64,000 nt of DNA, from positions 186,001 to 250,000 of the forward strand of contig WIXG01000036.1 in NCBI GenBank assembly GCA_009869945.1. The letters are read 5' to 3'. The notes beneath the pieces were generated by a model, which searched no databases, was not told the DNA's origin, and saw only the letters and a list, made by a program, of their open reading frames with translations. This document shows positions 30,429 to 44,048 of this stretch, piece by piece. Both the position numbers and the translations under genes were made by a program. Origin of the DNA: Mesaphorura yosii. Taxonomy: Eukaryota > Arthropoda > Collembola > Poduromorpha > Tullbergiidae. Within the stretch, counting starts at the first letter, position 1, and the number at the start of each line of letters is the position of its first letter.

Positions 30429-31161
30429 AACTGAATTTGAGCATCGTGTAAATAGAAAAGTCGCTCCTTCAATCAGCAAGATCAAGCCATGCTTTTCTTG
30501 TTTCAACGGGACAGAGCTACCATTTTGATTTTGAAGGAGCGCGAAGGGATGCATTATATTGAATTATATTGCGTGACAGGCAATTAGCGAAGTGAGCAGT
30601 CATTTTCATGCCACCTTGGACATTCATCGCACACTGAGCTCTACGACTAAAAGTGGTGACATCATGACATCAAAAAATTTTCTATGTTACACGTAAGCTG
30701 GTATTTATTGAACGTATATTACATAACATAATGACTTAATTACTAGTGCCTAAAGAAATTAATTTCGACAACCTCAGCGGTGAAAACAACGTGCTACAAT
30801 GCAAAAATGCAGGGTATTGGTAACCAAAAGTTCAAAACTACAATTCACTACTACACGAATGGATAAATGCGGGTGGGTGTAGCAAGTTTCCCAATCTACG
30901 ACTGAAAGTAAAGGAAACAAAAGAACGGGTTACTACTCAGATTAGTTAAACGAGTGGAACTGGCTAAGGGGAAGACAATGCGAAACATTTACCTTGCCAA
31001 GGTGTCAGCAGTAAAATTACAAATTCATTCATCTAAGTCTACTATAAATGCTACACTTATGAGTAAGTACTCTAGAAGTCTTACCGCTTACACCTCCACT
31101 CCACATTGCTGTAAATTCTACGCCTAACCTGCGGAGATTCCATGAACATAGAAATGTCGAG

Positions 31162-31167
31162 TTTATT
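31162..31167 (-). terminator. Possible distal poly(A) signal of Musashi
   Basis: TTTATT on the plus strand (AATAAA on the minus), 2.86 kb past the Musashi stop. Another lies at 30704-30709. Confidence 0.3.
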
Positions 31168-34025
31168 GCTATCTTTTTCGTAATTCGTAAATGTATCGGA
31201 ACTGTTTCTCATTATTACTTGCATTGTTTGCTGTGATCATTGCGCAATTCACTACAACATAAGGTAGTATTGTAACAAGTCCAGGGAATAGTTTGGAAAA
31301 CTTGATGTGTAGTTGGCACCACAAAGATCTCGATGATAAAGAATTTCATGTTCAGTTGAAAGAATGCAGGGTTTTGGGAACCATGCCTAAATTCAGTAAT
31401 CATACGGCTGCGAATAGCTTATTCTAGAGATTCTATAGTAATTCGTATGCTAACCATGTACGTGTGAAATAAAGTACGAGTGTACGAGAGAATATCCACG
31501 AAATGAGAAACTAATTTACTGGAAACAGATCGATCCGTAAAAAAAAATTCGTGCAGCTGCCTCGTATAAATGCGAGTGGAGCTGACTATTTAATTAAAGC
31601 TGCCAATATATCAAAACTAATTTGTCTGGAAATGAATTTTAAATGGAGTTTGAATCGAATCGCAGTTTGGTTGAATATTTCTAAGCTTGTATCCCTGCTG
31701 TCTATAGCTTAAATAAGTTGCAAAAAACGTAAGGTGAGTAAGGTCTCACTAAAACTTTGCGTTGTTCAATGCTGGTGGAAGAATTCGATTTAGCATTAGT
31801 TCTAGACGTTCGTACTTCTACAGTCCATCGGGTCTATAGGAACAGAACAAGCCGCTACTGCTGTCACTTACACTTAGATCTGATATTATCATCATTAGTG
31901 GAAGATCAGACTGTAAGGCTTGATTGATAGATAGATCTAATATGGTACATTCTTCAAAGTCGTTTGCAAAAACTTGTATTGTAAAGTGAATAGAGCAATC
32001 CTGAGTTTTTCAACGTCGTCGTCGACGCTACTGCCACGAATAAAAACGTGCAAGTACAGTCCTCCAAGTAGATCCTGTTGATCAAGAATCAGCTACCGCT
32101 ACGGTTGCGTAATTAATTAAGCTGCATTCTCACGCGCAAGTCCCACTATCCTGAAGAGACTTGACCTCCTATGACTTCTAACTATTCTTACCTTCACGAC
32201 ATAATTTGAGATTCGCTTTTCAAAGCGAGTACATAGGATCTATTGCAAACGGATGCAAAGGAAACAGGTAACGTTGAACAAAAGAGAGATCAAATTTACG
32301 GTATCATCGCACTACTGTAATAGTTACAACTCAAAATAAGTATGCGCCTAATGTAACAAAGTATTTGCATTCTGTGGTTGCGTAAATTAATTTCAAAGTG
32401 CTCGGTGAGAACACCAAAACATTTAAGTTGAGGTTTCTCATTGCGACATAATAACGTTGAGAAATATGAGATTACGATTTATAACTGCAGATTCCAAATG
32501 TCTATATCTACAAGCTTGACGAAGCCACACAACTCTCCAACTGCCACAATACTACGATCTTAAGTCAATTTGCATTGCAATTGCTTTCATTGAAATCAGT
32601 TCCATCCAATTGGAACAGTCATACAAGTACGTGCTAATTAATTAACTGCACGATCAGTCTCAGCTAATATTGTCATCAATGAGAAAGAGAGGCTGTCTTT
32701 GAGTGAGACTGCACAAAAATAAACTAGATAGTTTTCTTACCAATTTACAACTATTGCCTGCGAACTCCCAACTTATTTGACTTCAAACTGACTAAAAAGA
32801 CGTCTGACGTTACCCCTCGCTAATTACAACTCTCAGATCAATTTCACAAGATATTTGCCTGCAAGGAATATGTTCGACCCTTTCAAATGAAAATGGGACA
32901 GTGCATTTGAACTGGAGACAAAAATCAACGCAAAAAACGTTTTCTGAAGCAGGTACTATGCATGCATTTGCAGTGTACAGAGTAAAGAAAAAATGCACAG
33001 TTTACCTACATGGTTATCGTGGTAATGTAAAGAAGAATGTTTCCATTGTGTCCTGGATTCACTAACTCAAACAACCAAATAATAATACTCAACGAAAAGT
33101 GTTGCTAGTGAAAAAGGAAGTGATCTTACATAATGCACTTGTGACTTTATGTTTATGTGTATTGATCAAACACGACAAACATCCCAATCCTGTCGGTTTG
33201 ATAATATACAACAATTCACCCTGCTTAAACTGTCGGCGGTGGTTGAAAATATTTGTAGCCTAGTTCGTAAGTAATGGTAAGTTTAAATCACAGTGTCAAC
33301 TAACGGAACTATTTTTCTCTTAAGAGGCTTCAAAAAGGAGAATTGTGAAATGTCTTTATCAACTTTACTTTAGTTGCAGTAAGTCTTTCACCAACTTCAA
33401 AGACATACTGATTATTGCCATTATTATTGCGAAATTTCCTCTTTCCACTCTGCTATTGTACACTTTACATTCATCCTAAACACTCTGATTATGAACATTC
33501 AGTGATTATAAGAAAAGCAATCTCTGAGAATGCTTTGTCATTTTCTGCACTGAAATGGTTTCATTCGTTCAGTGTTGGTTTCCAAATTGAGTTCTCCTGT
33601 TGAATGGTAGCTGCAAAATTATTCAATACTTTCGGGCGAATTTCATCGGAAGGATTTAAAGCTACTGAAAGAATCCTACTTTGTGATTTGTGACATAATC
33701 TCAGCTGCGTTCTTTATCGCGATTGTACAAAGGAAAGTTTGTCAAAACACAAATAATAAAAAACTCTCAAAACAAGACGGTCACAAAAATAAAGTTCATA
33801 CATAAAACTATTTTGCTCTACCTTTTATAAAACTCTTCGTCGGCTAATTCGAGATTCTAAGTCATTGGAAGAAGAGAAATACAAATTCTCTAAGCTAATG
33901 TTCCTTAAGTAAGGTGCACAGAAATGTTTCGCGGTGAAATGCTTTTACAGCTCGTCAGCGGTAATACTTTTAAAATTGCGATTACTGTATTGCGTTTGAG
34001 ATTTGAGTGTAAGTACTTTCTTCGT

Positions 34026-35704
34026 TCAATACGCGTTGTACACGCTTGACCAGTCCAGGTTCTGCAAGCTGGATATATCAACCGGAGTTGGAAGAGCATA
34101 CGACCCGTACGGGTTCGCGACTGAAAGACCATGGAGGCTACCCGAAGTTCCACTCTGAAATTATCAAATATGCCCCAAGTTCATTTTCTAAATAACCAAT
34201 ACATAAATCGGCACAGTCAATCAGAGTAGAAGCAACTGACCAGAGGAATCGGATAGGGTGAGTATCTGTAGCTTGCGAGAGAAGGATAATTGAGGCTGCT
34301 TCCAACCAACTTTGAATAATTAGCTGCTGCTGCTGCTGCGACGGCTGGCACCATCGCGACTCCACCAACTAAACGAAACACGAGCATTGTGTTAATTGCT
34401 TCCTGTTGGAAGTGTTCGCTTGCAAAACATACAAATACCTTGAGTTGCTAGAGTGGTTGCTGATAATGGGAGTACCACCCTCTTTGCCAATACGTTCAAC
34501 CCAGCGACAGCTTCTTTTGGTTGAGCCTTCTTGCATTCAACCTGGTGAAAAGCAAAAGTGATTAATAAATAGTGATATTTTGAACGCTACAATTTTATTC
34601 ACTTTGCTCACGCGATGAAATCTTAATCTTACCTTCTTTGTCTTTATTGTGTGAAAGTGGATTTCGCAAATTTTATCTACAACATCCTCATTTTCAAAGG
34701 TAACAAACCCAAACCCTCTGTGGCGTTTCGTTTGCTGGTCCATCAGCATGACTGTTTCCTCAACCTGGAATTCGAGCATGTATGCGTACATGAAAAAGCA
34801 GAAGAGTAGCGCAGCGGTGTCACATGAAAGAAGTCAGGGTCCCATACCTTTCCGAATTGCGAGAAGTAGGCTTTGACCTCCTCCGTTGAGGTTTCTTGGC
34901 TAACGCCTCCAACAAAGACCTTTTTTGTCTTGGTGGATCTACAAAGAAACGCGTGTCACATAATGACTAGAGTCTGAGCAGGAATAAATTAGGCTCACTG
35001 CAAAACTACTTTGTTACTTTACGAATACCAGCAACGTTTTAGTCAGTCTACAATAAAGACACTGAACAAAACTTGCAAAAATAGTTGCGCTGAAGTTAAC
35101 GTTGAAATGCTACTTTATCTACAGCTTTGACTACTACGTACATAAAAGTAAAAGGTCACTTACACAGCAAGTCCAGACTTAGATCTTGGTGTAGCGTGCT
35201 TAGGGTCTATCTTTTTACCGTCCAAAGTATGCATAGGCACAGCCAAAACTCTTAAAACGGAACCAGGATCAGAGAATGTAATAAACCCAAATCCTCTACT
35301 CCTCTAAAGAACAAAATTACAACTACAAAGGTAAGGTGTACAAGAACTTTCTACATAACTAAGATCAGAGTTGCTGGACGGATACTCGCCGTTAGTTATG
35401 TCTGTCGGTTTTCGCGTCCGGATCTCACCTGCGTCACCGGGTCTTTCATGACTAGAACGTCCGTCACGGTACCGTACGGCGTAAAATACTCCCGTAGTTT
35501 CTCGGGCGTCGTCTGCCAGCTCAAACCTCCCACAAACAACTTGTTCTCATACCCTGTCGCGCTCCCGTTCGAGCCCGACAGCGCCCCTACGCTCGGCGAG
35601 GAGCGCGCCGAGTTGCTCTCTTCTCCGGTTCCATTGCTGGTGTTGACGGTCGTCTCCAGTACTGACGATGAGCCTATTCCGTTTATCAACGGACTGTCCC
35701 CCAT
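34026..35704 (-). CDS. msi: Musashi RNA-binding protein (two RRMs)
   Basis: Seven exons on the minus strand: 35704-35429, 35303-35164, 34938-34848, 34764-34633, 34541-34439, 34368-34241, 34154-34026. They give 332 residues. RRM1 (about 55-133) has [12 protein letters not shown] and [13 protein letters not shown]2 (about 143-218) has [21 protein letters not shown] and [11 protein letters not shown]. The form [14 protein letters not shown] and [15 protein letters not shown] matches fly Musashi better than fly Rbp6 or vertebrate MSI1. An alanine run (CAG/GCA repeat near 34325-34340) and a Y-R-Y-S-P-Y stretch follow. Musashi binds UAG-containing 3' UTR sites and controls translation in stem and neural precursor cells. 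The start is the first ATG after a strong acceptor at 35752. Confidence 0.95.
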
Positions 35705-35752
35705 CGCTCACTCCTGTCCTCCCTTGGATACAGTCGTCGTGTGTACAAAAAC
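35705..35752 (-). other. 5' UTR part of the Musashi first coding exon
   Basis: On the minus strand a T-rich tract ending TTTGTTTCAG stops at 35753, leaving 48 bases of leader before the ATG. This implies at least one upstream non-coding exon. Confidence 0.55.
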
Positions 35753-38700
35753 CTGAAACAAATTGTTTGATCAATTCTCTTGCTGGGCTTGGCGAAAGGA
35801 ACGGCGTAGAGGAGCCATTGCTCCGTGGAAGAAATGGATTTCGTGCCCTCTTTCTGTCTCTCTTTCCTATCGAATGTTCCATTAAGGTTTCATCTTCAAA
35901 GATACCATTAAATCGCGTGCTTGGAAATTCGAGTATAAATCCAATTCAATGTCTTTGCTCCTGTCTTGCATGAAAGGCTTATTATGGTCATAATCTTTCT
36001 CAATGTTCTGTCCGTAGCTCGTATAAAAAAAGCAAAATCCGAGCCGTGCTCTTGACTTCGACTACTACGCCTTACGAATAAGCCATGCGACAAGTTACCC
36101 AAATTCAATTAACATGATTAAGTGGCCAATATAAATTCTTCACATTATTATTACGGGGGACCTGGGCAAATCCACGGTCTTTTCTGTGTTTCAATTACTT
36201 TTGCTCGCACAGTATCGATGAGGAATCAAGTGCTTGGCTAAATGTGTCTAGTTTCTGTCCCCGTTGTTTGCATGTCCCTGTCTAGCCATGTGACCGCACA
36301 CTCGAATGTTGGTCAACCCCGCCGGGCGTAGGAAATGGGCAGGTGGGGCGAAAGCACAGCAGCTCACCGGTTCGTTTCTCACGCAGTGCGAGTGCGAAGG
36401 CATTACCATTTGCCAATGAGTAACGCGAATCTCTTACAAAAATAGCAACATGGGATTTACAATGAATGCATCTTGTCAAGAACGGGACTTTGAAAAAATT
36501 TACCGTTGTTGGGCACAGATTCGGGAAGCGCCAACAAAATGTTAAATGTGCAGTAAGTCAAGGCCTTCAAAAGAAATAACTATACATAACTAAGGATTTC
36601 TTCTCATTCTCTGTGACAAACACAAGTTCTTTTGATTCTACTTTTAAAATATGAACATGGCACAGAGCAAAGCGAAATCCCACGGATTTCAATCAATGGG
36701 CTACAAGACAGCTTGATTTAATGTCCCAGTTCAATTCTTATTTCGTTGTTTTCAAACATAGCGTACAAACACATTTATTCCTCGGTCTCCAGTGTGTTGC
36801 AATAAATAGAGCCGCATTAACTTCTGATTCCATGGCAGAGTTATAAATGCTCAATGCCCCAAACAGCATTGCTAAATGTCAGAGATAAAAACCCGTGATT
36901 CTCTCAGAGACGGAATCTGGAAGGGTTGTCGAAATGCGAGACAGCCGTCAGAGAAAAGGACGGACCAGCTCAGTTCGATTATGTAAGTAGCCGTGTAACA
37001 GCTTGCACAGACGGCTTTGAGACGGTGTACTTTGTACACCCTTTATGAAACCAGCCATAAGCGGCTGCAAGTTCGTCCAGGCTTGCCGCATTCCGGAACC
37101 GAGAAGCAGCAGCAGCGCAGTCTGAGCGTTTCTCCGACCTGCGAGCAGCGGAGTGAGAGTGGGATGAACGCACTTTCTCCTAAACTGCGGAGTGCTTTTT
37201 CACGCCGGCGCTAAAATATATTCTCACATATCGCTTCATCATGATCGATTAAGCTGTTTTCCTACCCAACCTGGACTTTTCATTCTCATCCACGGAGTGA
37301 AAGTGAATTTCTCCCTCACAACAAACTTGTGCACTGCGTACGTATATACTGCACTCTCTAGCAACCCATCTTACACACAACAGAGTCATTTGCTCCTGGT
37401 GCGAACCAGAGAACATTCACGTCAAATTTAAGGCTTGCTCCTTTCAATTTTAACTCGTGACCAAGTCTTGATCCAATTCTGGACTAACTCTTAGTCTATA
37501 ATCCTGAATTAGTCAACAGTCTTCCTCCTACTTCACAACTCATGCTTGTGTGCCTAACTGGAAGACGATCCGAGAAGTTAAAGTGCAGACCTTACCAATG
37601 TTGTCTGTTTACTAGCGTGGAGAAAGTGAAGGTGAAAGTGTGTTTGCTAAATTGGAATTGTAGCTTATCTTTCATCTCATAAAAACTGAAGGACATATCT
37701 TGTGCTTCATTTGTTATCATAAAAATTGTGGACAGAAGTCTCCAACGTGCAGTTCGTGGCCGTGTAAATTTCACAAAAACAAAAATTAGCCATACGTTAA
37801 GCTCGAGTGTTAAATTAAATTGATTTTAACTGTTCGGGATTGAAAGCAATATGTAATTTGCATGAACATAAACCAGTTACACTTGAACACGTTAAATTAC
37901 ACTGTAGGCTAGGTTGACAAAGCCACCCACAAATTAAGCGAGGGTGTGGCGCTGTACGAATTTCGATCGATACGTGCATAGGTGCAATTCGCTTGTATCC
38001 GATCGTTCTCAACATGCGTGAATCACGAATTACACGATGATCTGCGAATTAATTACGCCGTCAAAACAATTGCTGCTGCTGGAAGAACTGAGGCTAGACT
38101 CGTCATCATTGAAGATTGCTCTGCTTGGATATTGTCCTGTCACAGCAGTACTGCCTCAAAGATACTGTTGTTTCGGGACATGTCCCTAGCCTTGCATTGT
38201 GTCGTCTCAATATTCAACGAGCAAGAAAACGCCAAGACAAAGTGTATTTGACATTGAGAGCGTAATTATTAATTATTTAACTAACGAGTTGAAATTTCTG
38301 AGTGGACCGCCTTACATTAGTTTTTTTCAAGCATTCCATTCTTAGCGCGCTTCCTCTAACTTAATCAATTGTAAGGATGTTGCAAATATTAAGCGAATAA
38401 AGCCCATGTTTACTCTGATGTTAATTTAGAAAAATGCTCATGTTATGTGAACTTGTAATATTCATTACTACATTACTCATGAATAAATCTGCAGCAATTC
38501 TGATTTTGCATTCGTGTGCCATTGCCGCCTCGATGGAAATGGTCATAGCGCATTTGATGCTGTTACAACACCATTTACGAGTTTTTTACGCAGAATTGCA
38601 AGAAAATAGCAACTGAAATCTTGGGTCTAGTCAGTAATAATTCCTGTGGTAAAGGCTTCGTAAAATGTTGCATACATGCACTCATCTACCGAACCAAGTA

Positions 38701-41700
38701 GAGCGACAATGCGTCTCGTTTCATTTACGCAGAACGCGTTGTCACTTATCATCTGCTCTGTTGGTAAAAAGCTTAACCAATTTCGCATGGCCATGGATGG
38801 TTGGTTGTCTTAGCCTATAAATAACAATGACACGCGAAAAACCACGCCAAATGTCGTTGTCAAGCTCAGGTCCCGGTATTCGATGACTGTTCATTTTCCT
38901 ACAGTTTACTGCCAAATGCTTTAAAACGAAGTCTGATCTCTTGTCGATGTGCGATGACACTCGAGCCTGGCCTGAAGGAGAAGGCGACAATTCTTTGCGG
39001 CGTGCAGTGTGGCAGTCTTTTTGCATCCTTCGTACGATAAACACTAATTATTCAAATGAAACTGTCTGCCTGATGTTGACTCTCGACTTTACATAAGTGC
39101 CTGTTTTAATCCTGAAATTTCTTAAAACGTTGCGATAACGCAACTTTCAAAGTACATAAAAGAAAAGCAGAAGGCATGATGAGGAAATTTCCCGTGTTCT
39201 GGTTGACGCTATCTGCTTCTTTAATGCAGCACTCCGTTCTATTTTAAGTCTGTCTGCCCCCTCTTGCATGTGATTGTTGAATCCGCATCACATTTCAGAA
39301 ATAAATTGAGCCATACAAGCGTAAAGGATTTGAGCTGAATAAGCAATGGCCTGATTACACCATTCGAGAAGTTCAGCAAATTGATTTCGAATTTTCCACT
39401 GCAGACAACAATTCATCTCATTTCATCAATTTCTTTCATGTTCACGTCATCCGTGTCTATCATGCAGTCAATGTCAATTAGTACGAGCGATTTGAGTCAA
39501 AATACAAACATTTTCATTTAAGGCTGAAACAGAGCTCACGTTACGTTAAGCACATATTTTACGACTAATTTGCCTTCCTTGTAATTTAGCCCCTTCAAAA
39601 ATTCGAAGAATGTAGACTGCGTCTTATCTGGAAATATGAATTACGACCGTGCTTGACTGAAACAGACAGCTGCAATTGCCACGACATAAAATATTACCCT
39701 TTATGGGGTATTTTCTATTACAGCGAATTACTTTCAGGTGATCTATTTCTAACCCAAACCAGAAAACATGCTTCTGCTCCAAAAAAGCTGAGGTTGATAT
39801 GCCACGCCACAGCTAAAACTTCAGCAATCAACGTAAGAAATGAAATCGAAGAGCACATTTTTACGAAAATAGAATGATTTAAGTATGTAATCAGTAAGAG
39901 ACCAAAAACTTTGCAAATATCCCAAAAATACCACACGGATTCTCAAAAGATCCATTGTTTCAGGCCGGAAGGAGCGTCTTACATTTTATGGCGCCGAAAA
40001 TTGCCATTCCTTAACTGGCAAGCTTGGCAGTGCAACCAGCGGATTTCATTTATGCATGCAAATTACTGGCACCCAAGAACCAGGAAATTCGTCCTAACAA
40101 ATCTGAGCTTGGGAAAAGAGGACAAGCTCCTTCGAATGACGAAAATGATGATACGTGATAATCCACGGCTGGGTCATAAACGTACAGCTGGCCCCAGGCC
40201 AGTTCAACGCAGGGAACGAAAAAATTGGTCACCAAAGGTGAAAGAATTGAGCGCCCCGCAAAATTGTCTCTGAACCGAATTAATTGCCGGGTAAACTGCT
40301 TCCCCTTTTATCAGACTAACAGCCCAAAGTACTGATGCCAAGACTGCTGACAATTCGGAAATTTCTAATCGTATCAGTCGCGTCTTACGACTTGTGAATG
40401 CGTGCCTTCAGTCAAATTTCCACGCAGTGTTCTAGTTTTCCACGAATCCAATTCACAGTAATCATTAGTCATTATACGACCACGCAAATTTAGAACCCTA
40501 CTCCTATTTCAACACCACTGGCCCACTTCCACCATGCCTGCTAATTAAAAGAGTGTGTTTACAAATTCTTACCTTAATTTTTTATTTTGCTAGGTTGCGT
40601 TTTGTCTTTTTCAGCGTGCAATCACATGTAATTCAACAGTCACTTCGAGTGACGCGGACTCGTCCTCAGCCTCCGTATCCTTTTAGCCTTGAAAAAACAG
40701 CTTGTGACCAGGTATTGAGTATTCAGTGAATATATTTGTAATCCAAGTCATTTCACTAAGCAGCCCACAACTCGAATCCACGGTTAATTATCCAGGGAGT
40801 TAAACAACCAACGTCCAAAGAATCCAGATAGACAAACAAAAAGACGGTGGTTCGAGTCGCAACAGATTAGAAATAAAACAAAGCACGTAACCGAGTCAGG
40901 GGATTCAATTACTGTCCTCAATGACAATTAGCAGTACTAATTAAGGGCAAGGTTAATACTTGAAACGGAATGGTAACGTAAGAGTTTCATGTGAAATGAA
41001 AACGTCTAGTAAGTCCAATTTAGAATGTCAAAATAAGAAGCAGGAAACTGTCGCGAGTACGATTTAGTCGTCGCCTTACAAATTTAACACTTTCTGCATT
41101 TAATTTGTAGCACAGGAAAGAAACGAACAGCAAACAGTCGTGGTCCGTGTACGTTTGCGCTGCGTGTGCTGCCACTCACTGCTGCCTATGCCCAGCAACC
41201 ATCACAAAACGTACAAATGCACAATTTCTCTGATTCGTGCAACCCCCTTATATACTTGGCTACAAAATTAAAGGCATTCCTCCTCCTGAGAACAACTGAA
41301 CAACACGGTCTCAGACTAGCAACCTAAACGTTCGCGTGAGACCAACCATGGCCCTGCTGTCTGGCTAGTCAGTCGAGTTCTTATTCCTTTTGCGTTTCGC
41401 CTGCCTGTGTGGTAGTTGCTTGAGTTGGTAACAACAAATCGTTGAATCACTACGGGACCGACTCGAGTGAACCAAAAGCCAGCATCAACCAAGCTTATGG
41501 TTTGGGTTTGGGCTTAAGGCTGTGGCAGAGATGAAAAAGAAACCTAAATGAGACAGAGAATAGGTCCTGCGTTGCGCTCGCTCGCAAACTTCATGCTTGA
41601 AATGAATTCATTCTAATAATAGAAAGGGGTGACGTTCAACAATGTAATAATATTCCAATCTGTGCTCCTTTCCTTCCTCCTCGTCTTGCGCGCAGGGCAA

Positions 41701-42390
41701 TATGGAAAATTCATCTCAACCACTCAAGTGTGCGGTTATACAGCTACGAATGAGTATTCACGCAGAAAAATCTTTTCCTTCAGCTTCGTTTTGGTCTTAG
41801 TTTGGGGTGAGATGATGAAAATGACGACGCTTTTGTTCATACTCGTATTTAGGTTAGCTCAGGATTCACAATTCACAGCAAGGTGAGACCGAATTCTTGA
41901 AGCATTCCTCGCAAGAACGAAATCACAGGACAAAAAGTAATTGTAATGCGAATTCCGTGACTAACATGAATGATCTCATTGTTACCTTGTAGCGAAACGA
42001 ACAAAAAATATTTGCTAAGCTCTTTGTGATTTCATCAGTCGAAAGCTGAGACTGAGTTGAGATGAGAGAAGAAACAAAGTAAAGTCCACTTGCAAATCCA
42101 GGCCTCCTTGCCATCTGCTGGCTAGGCTGTTGATGCAACACGAAAAGAGCCAAGAGAATGAAAATTGAACATCATTCATTGCATTGCATTACGAGTTGCA
42201 AGACCGGGCACTGGCATTTGTTTATGCATAGTCATTGAATTCTGTCGCGAGGAGAAATTATTCCCAAAGATTTAGATTAATTCGAGAGGGTTCATTAATA
42301 GAGAACTCCTGAAAGTGAACGGACGACTGATTGTTACTCGTCAGGAAGAATTCTCACGACATTCTCATTGTAATTAATTCATCATCAACC
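35753..42390. other. 6.6 kb non-coding interval upstream of Musashi and PSMA2
   Basis: I recognise no coding exon. It probably holds the upstream leader exon(s), long first intron and promoter of Musashi (minus) and the promoter of PSMA2 (plus, nearest 42390). A GC-richer patch lies at about 36980-37200. Open frames such as 39911-40273 show no family resemblance. Confidence 0.45.
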
Positions 42391-43531
42391 ATGAGTGCTG
42401 CTTCATCTGAACGATACAGTTTCTCCCTCACAACTTTCAGGTAACTTGACACTCAAAATTAAAGATCTGCTGTGGTCTTATGGAGCTGTATGCTTCGGTG
42501 TTGAATTTCACAGTGATAAATAATTTGTCCTCGCTTGTAGCCCCTCTGGGAAGTTGGTACAAATTGAATATGCATTGGCTGCGGTGGCTACCGGAGCTCC
42601 AACAATTGGAATCAAAGGTAAGACGATATGACAAACATAAAGCAAGAACAATGGAATGGACGATAAATGCTTTGCAGTAGGCAATTTGAAATTTATGCTA
42701 TCTCATTCTTCCACAGCTGCAAATGGAGTAGTATTGGCTACGGAGAAGAAGCACAAATCAATGCTGTATGATGGAACAAGCGTTTGGAAGATAGAAACCA
42801 TTGGGAAGTACATTGGCATGTGCTACAGTGGTAAGTTTGGCAGTGGCAGCATTTTCAGAGATTAACTTCTTACTTTCACTTATGGTAGTGCTAACCATCA
42901 ACTCTTTCATTCCAAAGGAATGGGTCCGGATTACCGTCTGCTGGTCAAAAGTGCTCGGAAGTTTGCACAAAGCTACAGACTCATGTATGGAGAAGAAATC
43001 CCGGTGATCCAATTAGTTCAGAGAGTCTCGAATGTCATGCAAGAGTACACACAATCAGGGTACGAGAACTGACCGACATTGTGATGTTGCAATGAATTCT
43101 TTCTAAATGCCTCTCTGCATTTGTATAGGGGTGTTCGACCGTTTGGAGTTTCGTTGCTCATTTGTGGATGGGAAAATGGAAAACCGGCCTTGGTACAGTG
43201 CGACCCTTCAGGTGCATATTTTCCTTGGAAAGCCACTGCAATGGGAAAGAACTACGTCAGTGGTAAAACCTTCTTGGAAAAGCGGTAATTCTTAAAGCGA
43301 TAACATTCCTCTTTTGTAATTCCAACACTCCCCTAAGTGTTTCGATATACGATTAGGTACAAGGAAGACATTGAATTGGAAGATGCAATCCACACCGCCA
43401 TTCTGGCACTGAAAGAAAGTTTCGAAGGTCAAATGACGCCTGAGAATATTGAGCTTGGAGTTGTAACCAAGACTGGATTTAGACGTCTCGAGTTAGCCGA
43501 AGTTAAGGATTACTTGGCAAATGTGCTCTGA
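42391..43531 (+). CDS. PSMA2: 20S proteasome subunit alpha type 2
   Basis: Six exons: 42391-42440, 42541-42617, 42717-42830, 42918-43059, 43129-43284, 43357-43531. They give 237 residues, against 234 in human. The alpha-type N-terminal signature is present: [20 protein letters not shown]. So are [38 protein letters not shown] and [14 protein letters not shown]. Alpha subunits form the gated outer rings of the 20S core and lack the catalytic threonine. The gene lies about 520 bases ahead of DNMT2 on the same strand. Confidence 0.97.
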
Positions 43532-44048
43532 AGGGCCCTCATTTCTAATATTTACTCCAGCACTTTTGCTATCGTCACCTAAACAAATACATTCACTGAA
43601 AATGAAATAATAAACATTTATACAATTGTGAATTAATAAATCCAAACGAAAACGTAAAAGTACCTATGGCGAATTTCCTTGTACGCGTTCAGTTCGACCA
43701 TGATACTCCTCCAGGCTACTGGGTTGTCTATTCGTCTTAAGATGTTTCCGAACAGACTTTTGGCTTCAGCAGCACTAGCTTAGCCTGAAGATTCTCCGGA
43801 GGATACAATGACAAAGCTCTGCACGATTAACCATAAACTAATCTGCTCAATTAACAATGATTATCATAAAATGAAAAGCACATCTGGAAATGACAAGTTT
43901 AGAATACTTGCTTCCCACCTGGTCAAATGCAAGTGCGGGACTCATGACTCCTGGTTTTTGCATCGTGTTTCGTGCAAGCCCATTTTCTGGAAAAATTGGA
44001 CGAGACTTTAACTTTAACAAACCTCAGTGACAGCAAATCAAACAGGGG
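43532..44048. other. PSMA2 3' UTR and DNMT2 promoter interval
   Basis: About 100 bases of PSMA2 3' UTR, then a compact region that must contain the DNMT2 promoter. A 67-codon frame at 43808-44011 has no recognisable features. Confidence 0.5.
43609..43614 (+). terminator. poly(A) signal of PSMA2
   Basis: AATAAA 80 bases after the stop. A second copy follows near 43633. Confidence 0.6.

Larger units (their letters stand above)
30245..34025. other. Convergent interval: coronin 3' end and probable long Musashi 3' UTR
   Basis: The first 200 bases are coronin 3' UTR. I found no gene in the remaining 3.6 kb on either strand. The AT-rich sequence lacks a canonical minus-strand poly(A) hexamer near the Musashi stop, the nearest I saw being at 31162-31167. 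Much of the interval is therefore probably Musashi 3' UTR. Confidence 0.45.

Noticed and set aside
33024-33035. Twelve-base match to the microRNA miR-1 core within the probable Musashi 3' UTR interval
   Set aside because: The seed is interrupted by an extra base and no hairpin partner is nearby. A match this short to some known microRNA is expected by chance in 64 kb.
35448-35973. Plus-strand frames over the Musashi first exon
   Set aside because: Shadow of the Musashi RRM1 exon and its leader, with no independent evidence.
39911-40273. 120-codon basic plus-strand frame
   Set aside because: Composition and context look non-coding, and no family is recognised.
40848-40870. B-box-like GGTTCGAGTCG
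   Set aside because: No A box or acceptor stem at the correct distance upstream.
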